The translations under genes and the position numbers were made by a program. This document shows, in pieces, positions 1 through 7,609 of a stretch of 64,000 nucleotides of DNA; the first letter of the stretch is position 1; every line of letters begins with the position of its first letter. Source of the stretch: Methanococcus vannielii SB (GTDB taxonomy: Archaea > AGJL01 > Methanococci > Methanococcales > Methanococcaceae); NCBI RefSeq assembly GCF_000017165.1, contig NC_009634.1:372001-436000 (forward strand), given 5' to 3'. The notes beneath the pieces were generated by a model that had not been told where the DNA came from, made no database searches, and worked only from the letters and a program-made list of their open reading frames with translations.

Positions 1-35
1 AAAATTTATTAAATACCATTTTAGGGGGGAAATTT

Positions 36-557
36 ATGGAAAACCTTACATTGTTTACCGTATCTCTTGGTGCAGGGTTTTTAAGTTCATATTATACTCT
101 TTTAAAATTAAAAAAGGATAAAAAAAATCTAGAAGTTAAAGAGCATGCAGAACTTGAACTTGAAGTAATAGCCGGACTTCAAAAGTTAAAAACACGTGCA
201 ATCTCAGAAAATCCTAAAAAAGCATCTGATAGGTATGACCTTTTAGAAATTGCTCTTTATCATGATATTTTAGATATCACAGTTGTTAACGAAGAAGGTT
301 TACCTATTGTATCAACATTAATGGATCCTGACGATGTGTCTGGCCAATACAGTGGAATTTTTCAAACAATAAATAAAGTCATCGGAAACGTTTCAAAAGC
401 AAGTGTAAAATCTGGCGATGAATACATATATATATCAACAATTGAGAAGAATGAAATGCCTTTCTATATTATTGCAAACTCAAATATTGAAATGAGTCCA
501 ATGGAAGAAAAAGAACTTCAGTCAAAAGTTTTAGGAATTCTTGACCAGTATCTTTAA
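36..557 (+). CDS. Membrane-anchored roadblock/LC7-like protein (putative)
   Basis: A 173-residue protein with one hydrophobic N-terminal segment (about residues 4-22) followed by a charged, helical linker. From about residue 75 the pattern HDILDITVVNEEGLPI, then a helix and a second sheet-rich half ending YIISTIEKN-like strands and a C-terminal helix, resembles roadblock/LC7 folds, which usually serve as regulatory platforms for small GTPases in archaea. That assignment rests on pattern only. No GTPase partner is visible nearby. The ATG at 36 follows a strong GGGGGGA ribosome site. The stop codon lies six bases before a box C/D RNA, which may be processed from this transcript. Confidence 0.5.
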   Translation: MENLTLFTVSLGAGFLSSYYTLLKLKKDKKNLEVKEHAELELEVIAGLQKLKTRAISENPKKASDRYDLLEIALYHDILDITVVNEEGLPIVSTLMDPDDVSGQYSGIFQTINKVIGNVSKASVKSGDEYIYISTIEKNEMPFYIIANSNIEMSPMEEKELQSKVLGILDQYL

Positions 558-562
558 AATTT

Positions 563-629
563 AGGCAAATGATGATGTTATCCCCGGCTGAGATTTGTGA
601 TGAGCCATTATTATGATCTGCTGATGCCT
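563..629 (+). ncRNA. Box C/D guide RNA (sRNA)
   Basis: All four boxes are readable in order: C ATGATGA at 569-575, D' CTGA at 588-591, C' GTGATGA at 597-603, D CTGA at 621-624. The ends form a perfect 5-bp terminal stem, AGGCA (563-567) with TGCCT (625-629). The 12-nt D' guide (576-587) is the exact complement of CCGGGGAUAACA, the 23S rRNA sequence that includes the peptidyl-transferase adenosines (recalled, not searched). By the D+5 rule it would direct 2'-O-methylation at the position equal to E. coli G2446. The 17-nt D guide (604-620) has no target I recognise. A T-rich stretch from 631 could end the transcript. Confidence 0.85.
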
Positions 630-670
630 ATTTTTTATTAAAAATTTTTATTTTTATGTTTTCTATTTTT

Positions 671-871
671 TTATTCGTCTTCATCAAAAATAAAAAGCTC
701 ATCTATTGTCGAATTTAGAGTTTTTGCAATTAAATACGCAAGTTTAAGTGAAGGGTTATATTTTCCTTTTTCAAGAAAATTTATCGTTTCTCGTCTTACA
801 CCAACCTTTTTTCCCAATTCCTCCTGTGTAATATTGTATTTTGCCCTAAATTCTTTTATTCTTGTTTTCAT
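671..871 (-). CDS. XRE-family (Cro/CI-type) transcriptional regulator
   Basis: A 66-residue protein that is essentially one helix-turn-helix domain, with [21 protein letters not shown] at about residues 14-34 as the DNA-binding element. This small single-domain type is common in archaea and bacteria, and usually sits beside a membrane protein of the DUF2178 kind. Here its ATG overlaps the stop of the upstream membrane-protein gene by four bases (ATGA), so the two are co-translated. It may autoregulate through the palindrome at 1372-1388 upstream of the operon (inference). Confidence 0.85.
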   Translation of the reverse strand: MKTRIKEFRAKYNITQEELGKKVGVRRETINFLEKGKYNPSLKLAYLIAKTLNSTIDELFIFDEDE

Positions 872-1254
872 TCAATATCGCCCATTTTTTTAAAGTAAGT
901 TTGAAAAAGTAGCGCACTAATAATCATTACAAAATAAATCAGTCCAATTACTTGTTGAATAGTTATTTCAAGCCATTTGAAGTAATCTATCCAAAATATC
1001 AGGGTTATTATTAAAAATGTTGTAACCCATGAATAGGCAAGTCCCGCATTTGCAGTTTTTCGTATTCTTTCATCTTTTGAAGGAATTTCGCGATATTTTA
1101 TGTGGTAATACAAATTATATACTACCAAAATAGCTCCCAAATTTATAAGAACTATTGTTATCAGTTTATCAATTTCAAACATGTATTCGAGAAATATTCC
1201 AAAAAGCATTGTTAAAAATCCCAAAATCAACCTAGTTTTATATTTACTTTCCAT
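868..1254 (-). CDS. DUF2178-like four-helix membrane protein
   Basis: About 128 residues from the ATG at 1254, which has the ribosome site TTAGGTGA; the GTG three codons upstream lies inside that site. Four hydrophobic segments are visible (about residues 8-22, 26-45, 70-88 and 98-118) with the short charged loop [17 protein letters not shown] between helices 2 and 3. That loop is typical of small DUF2178-type proteins paired with an XRE regulator. The function of the pair is not established. The last codons overlap the regulator's start. Confidence 0.7.
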   Translation of the reverse strand: MESKYKTRLILGFLTMLFGIFLEYMFEIDKLITIVLINLGAILVVYNLYYHIKYREIPSKDERIRKTANAGLAYSWVTTFLIITLIFWIDYFKWLEITIQQVIGLIYFVMIISALLFQTYFKKMGDIE

Positions 1255-1371
1255 AAATATCACCTAAAGTTCAGATTTTTTAAAACGATTATTTTGAAGC
1301 CTTTTTTAAATGTTTAAATATTTATTTTATCAGAGTATCTGTTAATTAGTTTAAACATTATATTAATTATT

Positions 1372-1388
1372 TCTAACATAATGTTAGA
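1372..1388. promoter_or_regulatory. Perfect palindrome upstream of the XRE operon, operator candidate
   Basis: TCTAACAT-A-ATGTTAGA is a perfect 8-bp inverted repeat around one base, in the non-coding region upstream of the minus-strand DUF2178/XRE operon. AT-rich TATA-like stretches lie nearer the operon (about 1313-1326 and 1349-1362 on the minus strand). The size and symmetry fit a dimeric HTH repressor site, but binding is inferred. Confidence 0.45.
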
Positions 1389-1487
1389 TATTAATAACAT
1401 AAAACTATATAAAACTTACTAAAAATTTAATATAAATAAAAAAATTTAAAAGTAAAAAATAAAGAATAAAAAATTTAAAAAAAAGGA

Positions 1488-1631
1488 TTATTTTTCTAAT
1501 TTTTTAAATGCATCTTCTACCTTAATTTCAATGTACGAATTTTTGGTCAGGCATGTAGGACATGGATTTGGCCAATTTTTTCCATAATGGATGTCTTTAC
1601 ATACCTTACATTCAAAAAACTTTTTATCCAT
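1488..1631 (-). CDS. Rubredoxin-like small iron-sulfur or zinc protein
   Basis: A 47-residue protein with two Cys pairs, FECKVCKDIHYG and NPCPTCLTK, the spacing of a rubredoxin or desulforedoxin-like Fe(Cys)4 or zinc knuckle. Classical rubredoxin motifs (CxxCGY and CPxCG) are only partly kept. The ATG at 1631 is preceded by GGGGGAAAAT, a good ribosome site; an in-frame ATG at 1643 would give four more residues but lacks one. It directly follows the cupredoxin-like gene, suggesting a small redox operon (inference). Confidence 0.75.
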   Translation of the reverse strand: MDKKFFECKVCKDIHYGKNWPNPCPTCLTKNSYIEIKVEDAFKKLEK

Positions 1632-1645
1632 ATTTTCCCCCATAA

Positions 1646-2002
1646 TCAGTCCACTATAAAAATTGTTCCCTTAACATACTGGTGAGGCTTTGAATGATAA
1701 TTATATACTCCTACATCATAGAAGGTATATTCAAAAGATACGCCCTTTGAAAGAAGTCCTGAATCAAAAATGCCTTCATCAGAGGTTACAGAGTGTCTTA
1801 CACTGTCTTTTTGTAGCCACCTTACATTAGTGCCTTTTTTTAAAGTAATATTGTCAGGATTATATGAGAAATTTTCAATTAAAATAAAAGCACTGGTATT
1901 TATTATGCTATCACAGGGACTTTCATTTGTTTCATTCAATTCAAGCACCCCTAAAAATACAAGTGCCAAAACTACTGAAAATAAAAGTATATATTTTTCC
2001 AC
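1646..2002 (-). CDS. Secreted or anchored cupredoxin-like protein lacking usual Cys and Met ligands
   Basis: An N-terminal hydrophobic segment (about residues 4-20) acts as signal or anchor. The remaining about 95 residues have a cupredoxin sheet pattern: FSYNPDNITLKKGTNVRW, RHSVTSDEG, and a C-terminal ligand loop YNYHSKPHQYVKGTIFIV. In blue copper proteins the last loop is Y-x-C-x(2-3)-H-x(2-4)-M-x-G. Here the Cys position is His and the Met position is Val, so a type 1 copper site is unlikely as read. Three His (RHS, YHS, PHQ) could form another metal site. The start chosen is GTG at 2002, four bases after a run of nine G. Confidence 0.65.
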   Translation of the reverse strand: MEKYILLFSVVLALVFLGVLELNETNESPCDSIINTSAFILIENFSYNPDNITLKKGTNVRWLQKDSVRHSVTSDEGIFDSGLLSKGVSFEYTFYDVGVYNYHSKPHQYVKGTIFIVD

Positions 2003-2073
2003 AGTTCCCCCCCCCAAAATAACCCTTAGAGTAATTTCTGTAAAAGATACTATAATAATATAGTATAATATAG

Positions 2074-2661
2074 TTATATTGGAAGCATCAAGATAAATGG
2101 AATTATAAATGGAATTAATAGTGTCAAGATAAATCCATGTACAAATGAAAGTATCATTATGTCTTTTCCGCCAAATTTAACGATTATTGGAAGAGTTGAG
2201 TCCATAGTAGTTCCCCCGCCAATTGCAATTGCCATATCTTTTGGGAATTTTTTAATTATAAAAGAATAGCCGATAATTGTAAAAATTTCCCTTGCTAAAT
2301 TCACTAAAAATCCCATTACTCCATAAACTGCAGAATATTTCGCCAAAATTGGCCCGCAAAGGCTGTACCACCCCATACCTGAAGAAATTGCGAGCGCATA
2401 TTTTAAAGGAATATCCAATACCAAAAATGCAACTACGCCCCCAATCAATGACCCGATAATTGTAAATAATGGAAGTAAAAATCCAAATTTTCCAACCTTT
2501 CTAACCCCTCTAAGCCCACTGCTTTTTCCAAGGTCAATTCCGATTAAAAGAATCTGGATATATAACATAATTTCGTACATATTTCCAAAGTCGATATTTA
2601 CTAGTCTACCGACAATAAATCCAAGAATTAGTGCGATTAAAACTAAAATCGTGAAATTCAT
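2074..2661 (-). CDS. LysO-family transporter, C-terminal half (DUF340)
   Basis: A 195-residue, very hydrophobic protein matching the C-terminal part of LysO/YbjE (DUF340), a family that includes the E. coli lysine exporter. The hallmark stretch SSGMGWYSLCGPILAKY is present, followed by GGGTTMDSTLPIIVKFGG. Its ATG overlaps the stop of the upstream 82-residue gene by four bases, so the two probably make one transporter from two chains. Substrate specificity in archaea is not proven; lysine or thialysine export is by homology. Confidence 0.8.
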   Translation of the reverse strand: MNFTILVLIALILGFIVGRLVNIDFGNMYEIMLYIQILLIGIDLGKSSGLRGVRKVGKFGFLLPLFTIIGSLIGGVVAFLVLDIPLKYALAISSGMGWYSLCGPILAKYSAVYGVMGFLVNLAREIFTIIGYSFIIKKFPKDMAIAIGGGTTMDSTLPIIVKFGGKDIMILSFVHGFILTLLIPFIIPFILMLPI

Positions 2662-2906
2662 TTAAATCTACCTCCTAAAAATACTGCGGTGAGTAGACTT
2701 GTAATTATTACGATAATTGCAAATTCTATCGAAACTAAAAACGTTGAAAATGCATTTAATTCAACTTTTCCTGCTTCAATGCCCATGAAAAATATCAAAA
2801 GAAGGAGTGCCAAGTTAGTTGGTTTTGATAAATCTATTTTTTCGATTTTTTTCTTTAAAATATACCCGATAACAAGCCCGATTATTAAAATATATATTAT
2901 ATTCAT
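2658..2906 (-). CDS. LysO-family transporter, N-terminal half
   Basis: An 82-residue protein with three hydrophobic helices, corresponding to the first part of LysO, which in enterobacteria is one chain of about 300 residues. Key features are the GYILKKKIEKIDLSKPTNLA loop and a conserved acidic FFMGIEAGK. The second half of the family follows in overlapping translation (ATGA). The split is seen in other archaea and looks like a natural two-gene form rather than damage, because both halves keep ribosome sites and clean ends. Confidence 0.75.
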   Translation of the reverse strand: MNIIYILIIGLVIGYILKKKIEKIDLSKPTNLALLLLIFFMGIEAGKVELNAFSTFLVSIEFAIIVIITSLLTAVFLGGRFK

Positions 2907-3123
2907 AACTGTTGCCCCTAAGATTTAAGTTAAGACGTAATATCTGGTACGAATTATCATATATATCTTTGTAAAGCTCGTTAAATATATCTAAATCTTT
3001 AAAATTTTTGGAAATAATCTAAAAAAGGTTTAAATTTAGATACTTCGTAAATGTATTATAAAAAAAGTTTTTAAAAATAGATAATTTAAAAAATTAAACT
3101 TAAAAAAACTTAAAAGGGATTTT

Positions 3124-4344
3124 ATGGAACTTTTCAGGTCAAAAACCTGCGCTCTTTGTAAGGGAAGAAAATTGATGTGCGGAAGGCCAAGATGCCCGAT
3201 ACTTGAAAAATTCAGGGTCGCAAAATCCGTTGAATCAAAAATCAATAAAAAAGAAATTTTTGGAGCGTCCCCGCCATCCGTATTTGTCGGGGAATTTGGG
3301 TACCCGAATGTTCGAATTGGCCCGATGGTTCCCCCAGTTGAAGGAGACACTTCATTTATGGATGATCCGAGCCGTTGGGAAAATGTAACAATCCTTGAAA
3401 TAATGGAATACCGTTCAATGCTTGTAATGGGTGAAACCAACGCCCATGTTCAAGTTAAAAAAAATTTAAACTTTTTAACACATATTCAAGAACTTGCAAT
3501 GGCAAATAAGCCCGTTGATAGTGAAATACTGCTTAAAAAAACACCAAAATTAGACTTGATTACTGGAGGATTTACGCCACCAGTTGGGCCTAGAGAAACC
3601 ATGCTCAAGTTTAAACTCGCGGAAAACCCGAAAATTCCTAAAAAAACAGATTATATTGTAAACGACGAATTAAAGGCTAATGAGGGAATGATTTCATTAT
3701 ATGATTCTGGTTTTGACGAATATTATATTATTAAACTCCTTTCAACGGGGCTTTTAGGAGTAAATAAAAAGCTCGTTCCAACAAAATGGAGTATAACTGC
3801 AGCACAGGATTTACTTGGAAAATACGTGAAAAAAAGTATATTGGAGTACAGTCAAATCAACGAGTATGAAGTATACTTCAAAAATTTCCTTGGAAATAGG
3901 TACGCAGTATTATTAATTCCCGACATTTACGCATACGAAATGCTTGAAGTATGGCTTAAAGGGTCACTTTTTAGCGGAGAAAGTTATAATGTCTTATCTG
4001 ACTTTGAAGATACTACTGGAATGAAGGGTTATGCTGACGAAATTACCGGCGCATTTTACGCATGTCGACTCAGTATCTTAGAGTACCTTAAAAAAAGGAA
4101 AAAACAGGCTAAAATTTTAGTATTTAGAGAAATTACGCCAGAATATTATGCGCCAGTTGGCGTATGGCAGATTCGAACCGGCGTAAAACTTGCAATGGAA
4201 AATAGGGTTGGTAGATTTAACAACTTAAAATCTGCGTTAGAATCAATAAAAAAACACCTTGAAGTTCCAATAGATGACTACAAAACAAAAAGTAAAATTT
4301 TAAAAAGCAACGATAGGCAGATTACCCTTGATAAATTCTTTTAA
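3124..4344 (+). CDS. nreA: NreA-family DNA repair protein with C-terminal PIP box
   Basis: A 406-residue archaeal Nre protein. The N-terminus has a C4 zinc knuckle (Cys9, Cys12, Cys19, Cys24). The conserved block SPPSVFVGEFGYPNVRIGP with MVPP and the DDPSRW element follows. The last eight residues, QITLDKFF (399-406), form a textbook PCNA-interacting motif. Haloferax NreA acts in repair of DNA damage together with PCNA, per the family literature. It is transcribed alone from an AT-rich promoter region, divergent from the LysO pair, with the ribosome site AAAGGGATTTT before the ATG. Confidence 0.9.
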   Translation: MELFRSKTCALCKGRKLMCGRPRCPILEKFRVAKSVESKINKKEIFGASPPSVFVGEFGYPNVRIGPMVPPVEGDTSFMDDPSRWENVTILEIMEYRSMLVMGETNAHVQVKKNLNFLTHIQELAMANKPVDSEILLKKTPKLDLITGGFTPPVGPRETMLKFKLAENPKIPKKTDYIVNDELKANEGMISLYDSGFDEYYIIKLLSTGLLGVNKKLVPTKWSITAAQDLLGKYVKKSILEYSQINEYEVYFKNFLGNRYAVLLIPDIYAYEMLEVWLKGSLFSGESYNVLSDFEDTTGMKGYADEITGAFYACRLSILEYLKKRKKQAKILVFREITPEYYAPVGVWQIRTGVKLAMENRVGRFNNLKSALESIKKHLEVPIDDYKTKSKILKSNDRQITLDKFF

Positions 4345-4400
4345 TCACCCAATATTTTAAAATTATAAAATATTAAAATTTTTAATTTATTGTTTATTTT

Positions 4401-5180
4401 TTATTTATTTCTTTTTTCAAATCCTTTTTCGATTCCATTATGCAACTCTTTTGCGAGCTCTTCTAATTTAGTAATCGCTTCATTAGAGTCCCCGTATGTT
4501 TTAATAATATCAACAAAAGCACTTCCAACGATTACTCCATCAGCACCCTGTTCAATCAAGCTTTCAGCGTGAGTTCCTTTTGAAATTCCAAATCCAACAC
4601 AGATTTTTCCCTTACAAGTTTTTCTCGCCCTTTTGATAAAGTCAAATGTCATCTGTTCAAACGATTCCCTTGCACCAGTTATCCCGAATGTTGAAATAAG
4701 GTATAAAAATTCAGTACTTGCTTCGTCTGACATTTTTAAACGTTCTTCTGGCGTGTTCGGTGCTGAAAGAAATACCGTTCCCATTTCGTGTTTTTTACAG
4801 ATTTTTCGATATTCTGTTGCTTCCTGTAGCGGTAAATCAACAATAATAAGGCCGTTTGCTCCTGCTTCTTTTGCCTGAGTTACAAAGTTTTCAATTCCCC
4901 GGTTGTATACTGGATTATAGTAAGTCATCAAAATTACGGGAGTATTTGACTCTTTTCTAAATTCCTTTAATATTTCAAAGGATTTAGCAATTTTAAAGCC
5001 GTTTGATAATGCCCTGACATCTGCTGCCTGAATTGTAGCTCCATCTGCAACGGGGTCGCTAAATGGAATTCCGAGTTCAATTACGCCAGAATATTTATCA
5101 AGTGCTTTCATGAATTTTAACGTTGCGTCTGCATTTGGGTCCCCGGAAACTAAAAAACTAACTAATACAGGTTTATTCAT
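4401..5180 (-). CDS. trpA: Tryptophan synthase alpha subunit
   Basis: Splits indole-3-glycerol phosphate into indole and glyceraldehyde-3-phosphate, passing indole to TrpB in the alpha2beta2 complex. The 259-residue TIM barrel shows the catalytic Glu in [13 protein letters not shown] and the catalytic Asp shortly after in IVDLPLQE, plus the phosphate-binding [12 protein letters not shown] and DGVIVGSAF. Its ATG touches the TAA of trpB directly, so it is translationally coupled as the last gene of the trp operon. Confidence 0.97.
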   Translation of the reverse strand: MNKPVLVSFLVSGDPNADATLKFMKALDKYSGVIELGIPFSDPVADGATIQAADVRALSNGFKIAKSFEILKEFRKESNTPVILMTYYNPVYNRGIENFVTQAKEAGANGLIIVDLPLQEATEYRKICKKHEMGTVFLSAPNTPEERLKMSDEASTEFLYLISTFGITGARESFEQMTFDFIKRARKTCKGKICVGFGISKGTHAESLIEQGADGVIVGSAFVDIIKTYGDSNEAITKLEELAKELHNGIEKGFEKRNK

Positions 5181-6365
5181 TTACATCCCTCTTTTTTGCA
5201 TTATGTCAATTACCGTGTTTAAATCCTTGTCGCCACGCCCTGAAAGGTTTATGACCATTATATCATCCTTATCCATGGTTCCCGCATTTTCAATTGCATA
5301 AGCTACTGCATGTGATGATTCCAGAGCTGGAATTATTCCCTCACTTCTTGTAAGTTCCATAAGTGCATTTAATGCCTGTTCATCAGTTGCTGATGCGTAT
5401 TCTGCTCGCCCAGAATTGTGTAAATATGCATGTTCAGGGCCAATTCCGGGGTAATCTAGTCCTGCCGAAATACTGTATGCTTCTTCGATTTGACCATCTT
5501 CATCCTGTAAAAAGTACGAAAGCATTCCGTGAAGAACTCCTTTTTTTCCTTTTGAAATAGATGCACCGTGTAAGCTTGTATCAAGGCCTTTTCCAGCTGC
5601 TTCAATTCCGATCATCTTAACTTCCTTATCTGGAATAAATGCGTGGAATAAACCAAGTGCATTACTTCCGCCACCAATGCATGCAACTAAATAGTCGGGA
5701 AACCTTCCTTCCTGTTCCGTCATTTGTTTTTTAACCTCTTTTCCTATTACGGACTGGAAATCCCTTACAATAGTCGGGAAAGGATGTGGCCCCATAACAG
5801 TTCCGATTAAATAGTGCGTGTTTTCAAAAGTTGCAGTCCAGTTTCTCATTGCTTCGTTTACAGCGTCTTTTAATACTTTTGACCCAGTATCTACAGGAGT
5901 TACCTTTGCACCGAGAAGTTTCATTCTAAATACGTTTGGTTGCTGTCTTTCAGTATCAAGGCGCCCCATAAAAATTTCTGTTTCAAGTCCAAATAGTGCT
6001 CCTGCCATCGAAGTTCCAACACCGTGCTGCCCGGCACCAGTTTCTGCAATTATTCTTTTTTTGCCCATTCTTTTAGCAAGTAATGCCTGACCAATAGTGT
6101 TATTCGTTTTGTGAGCCCCGCCGTGAAGCAAATCTTCCCGTTTTAAGTAGATTTTTGCACCTCCAAGCTTTTTAGTCAGGTTTTCAGCGTAGTAAAGCGG
6201 AGTTTCACGCCCGGCATAATGTTTCAAATAGTAAGAAAGCTCATTTTGAAAATCTTCATCGTCTTTTAATTCAAAATACGCTTCTTTTAGTTCATCAATT
6301 GCAGGCATCAAAACTTCAGGGATAAACTGCCCACCAAATTCTCCAAAGTATCCTTCACACTTCAT
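5181..6365 (-). CDS. trpB: Tryptophan synthase beta subunit (TrpB1 type)
   Basis: Condenses indole with serine to give tryptophan using pyridoxal phosphate. The 394-residue protein has the PLP lysine in GGAHKTNN, the phosphate loop GGGSNALG, the substrate Glu in ETGAGQHG and the C-terminal NLSGRGDKD. It is the standard TrpB1 form paired with TrpA, not the standalone TrpB2. Its start overlaps the trpF stop by four bases (ATGA). Confidence 0.97.
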   Translation of the reverse strand: MKCEGYFGEFGGQFIPEVLMPAIDELKEAYFELKDDEDFQNELSYYLKHYAGRETPLYYAENLTKKLGGAKIYLKREDLLHGGAHKTNNTIGQALLAKRMGKKRIIAETGAGQHGVGTSMAGALFGLETEIFMGRLDTERQQPNVFRMKLLGAKVTPVDTGSKVLKDAVNEAMRNWTATFENTHYLIGTVMGPHPFPTIVRDFQSVIGKEVKKQMTEQEGRFPDYLVACIGGGSNALGLFHAFIPDKEVKMIGIEAAGKGLDTSLHGASISKGKKGVLHGMLSYFLQDEDGQIEEAYSISAGLDYPGIGPEHAYLHNSGRAEYASATDEQALNALMELTRSEGIIPALESSHAVAYAIENAGTMDKDDIMVINLSGRGDKDLNTVIDIMQKRGM

Positions 6366-6988
6366 AATTTCACCGATTTTACATTTTCATAAAATTTTTT
6401 TATTAATCCTTCGTCCTTTGAATTTTTATTTTCAACTCCGCTTGAAACGTCAACTCCAAACGGCTTTACCTTTTTTATGATTTCAGACACGTTATCTGTA
6501 TTGAGTCCTCCTGCAAGAACAATATCAAATTTTTTTGCAATTATCTGGCTAATCCTGTGATCGTGAACCATTCCACATCCTTTTCCAGTATCTAAAAGAA
6601 TTCTATCAACTTCATACCGTTCAATATCCAAAATAATGTTTTCTGCATCAATTTCTGGGAATTCGCTCTTTTCAGGAATTTTAAACGATTTCATTATAAA
6701 ACATCCGTATTCCTTTTTTATCGCTTCTACGGATTTTGAATCAATATTTGAATGCATCTGTAAATAATTTGTACCCGTTAATTCAATTATATTTTTCCAT
6801 GCCAAAACTTCGGTAGTAGTTGAAACCGCAAATACAGGGATATTTGATATTTCTATAAGATTTTTTGCTGATTCAACCCCAATTTTTCTTTTTGAAACGC
6901 ATTCTAAAATTACTCCTGTAAAATCCCCGTACTTTTCAATAATTTTCAGTTCGTTTGGAGTTTTTATTCCACAAATTTTTATGAACAT
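6362..6988 (-). CDS. trpF: Phosphoribosylanthranilate isomerase
   Basis: Catalyses the Amadori rearrangement of phosphoribosylanthranilate to CdRP, the step between TrpD and TrpC. The 208-residue barrel opens with [11 protein letters not shown], containing the catalytic Cys, and has the catalytic Asp in LLDTGKGCG and the phosphate loop GVDVSSGVE. The second landmark is degenerate ([11 protein letters not shown]), as often in methanococcal TrpF. It lies 21 bp after trpG and overlaps trpB. Confidence 0.93.
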   Translation of the reverse strand: MFIKICGIKTPNELKIIEKYGDFTGVILECVSKRKIGVESAKNLIEISNIPVFAVSTTTEVLAWKNIIELTGTNYLQMHSNIDSKSVEAIKKEYGCFIMKSFKIPEKSEFPEIDAENIILDIERYEVDRILLDTGKGCGMVHDHRISQIIAKKFDIVLAGGLNTDNVSEIIKKVKPFGVDVSSGVENKNSKDEGLIKKFYENVKSVKL

Positions 6989-7009
6989 CTTTTCACGTAA
7001 ATTCCTTTT

Positions 7010-7609
7010 TTAGAATATTTCTTTTTTAGAATATTTGTAATCTTTACAAAATTTTACAAAATTTTCAATAATTTTTAAGCCTTCTTTTTCTTCAAATTCC
7101 GTCAATACGCTTTCAGGATGAAATTGAACCCCTTCAATTGGTTTTTCATTGTGTCTTATTCCCATTACCGCTCCATCTTCAGACATGGCAGTAACTGTAA
7201 AATTTTCAGGAACCTTTAAAACTGCCAATGAATGGTATCTTCCAGCAGTGAATGGGTTTTTAATATCTTTAAATATCCCTTTTGAGTCGTGCGTTACCAA
7301 ACTCGATTTTCCATGAACTGGAGAAATTCTTCCAACTTTTCCACCAAATATGTGCGCAATTGTCTGGTGTCCAAGGCATACTCCAAGAACGGGTACATTC
7401 ATTTCCAGTATAATTTCAGGGCAGTTTTCTACATCTTTTTTATTTTCCGGAGCCCCCGGCCCTGGTGAAATAATTATTCCATCAGGATTTAATTTTTTTA
7501 ATTCAAAAATCGTGATATTATTTGGAACCACGCGTACATTATCATAAATCGATGCATAATCGGCCAAATTCCATACAAACGAATCTTTGTTATCGATTAT
7601 TACTATCAT
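7010..7609 (-). CDS. trpG: Anthranilate synthase component II (glutamine amidotransferase)
   Basis: Supplies ammonia from glutamine to TrpE. It is a class I amidotransferase of about 199 residues with the oxyanion sequence SPGPGAPE, nucleophile Cys in GVCLGHQ (residue 78) and His/Glu in GVQFHPESV. The start chosen is the ATG at 7609, after TTGGGTGTTAAAA; a GTG three codons upstream sits in that ribosome site. It overlaps the end of trpE by 20 bases. The short repeated C-terminus (KYSKKEIF) is unremarkable. Confidence 0.95.
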   Translation of the reverse strand: MIVIIDNKDSFVWNLADYASIYDNVRVVPNNITIFELKKLNPDGIIISPGPGAPENKKDVENCPEIILEMNVPVLGVCLGHQTIAHIFGGKVGRISPVHGKSSLVTHDSKGIFKDIKNPFTAGRYHSLAVLKVPENFTVTAMSEDGAVMGIRHNEKPIEGVQFHPESVLTEFEEKEGLKIIENFVKFCKDYKYSKKEIF

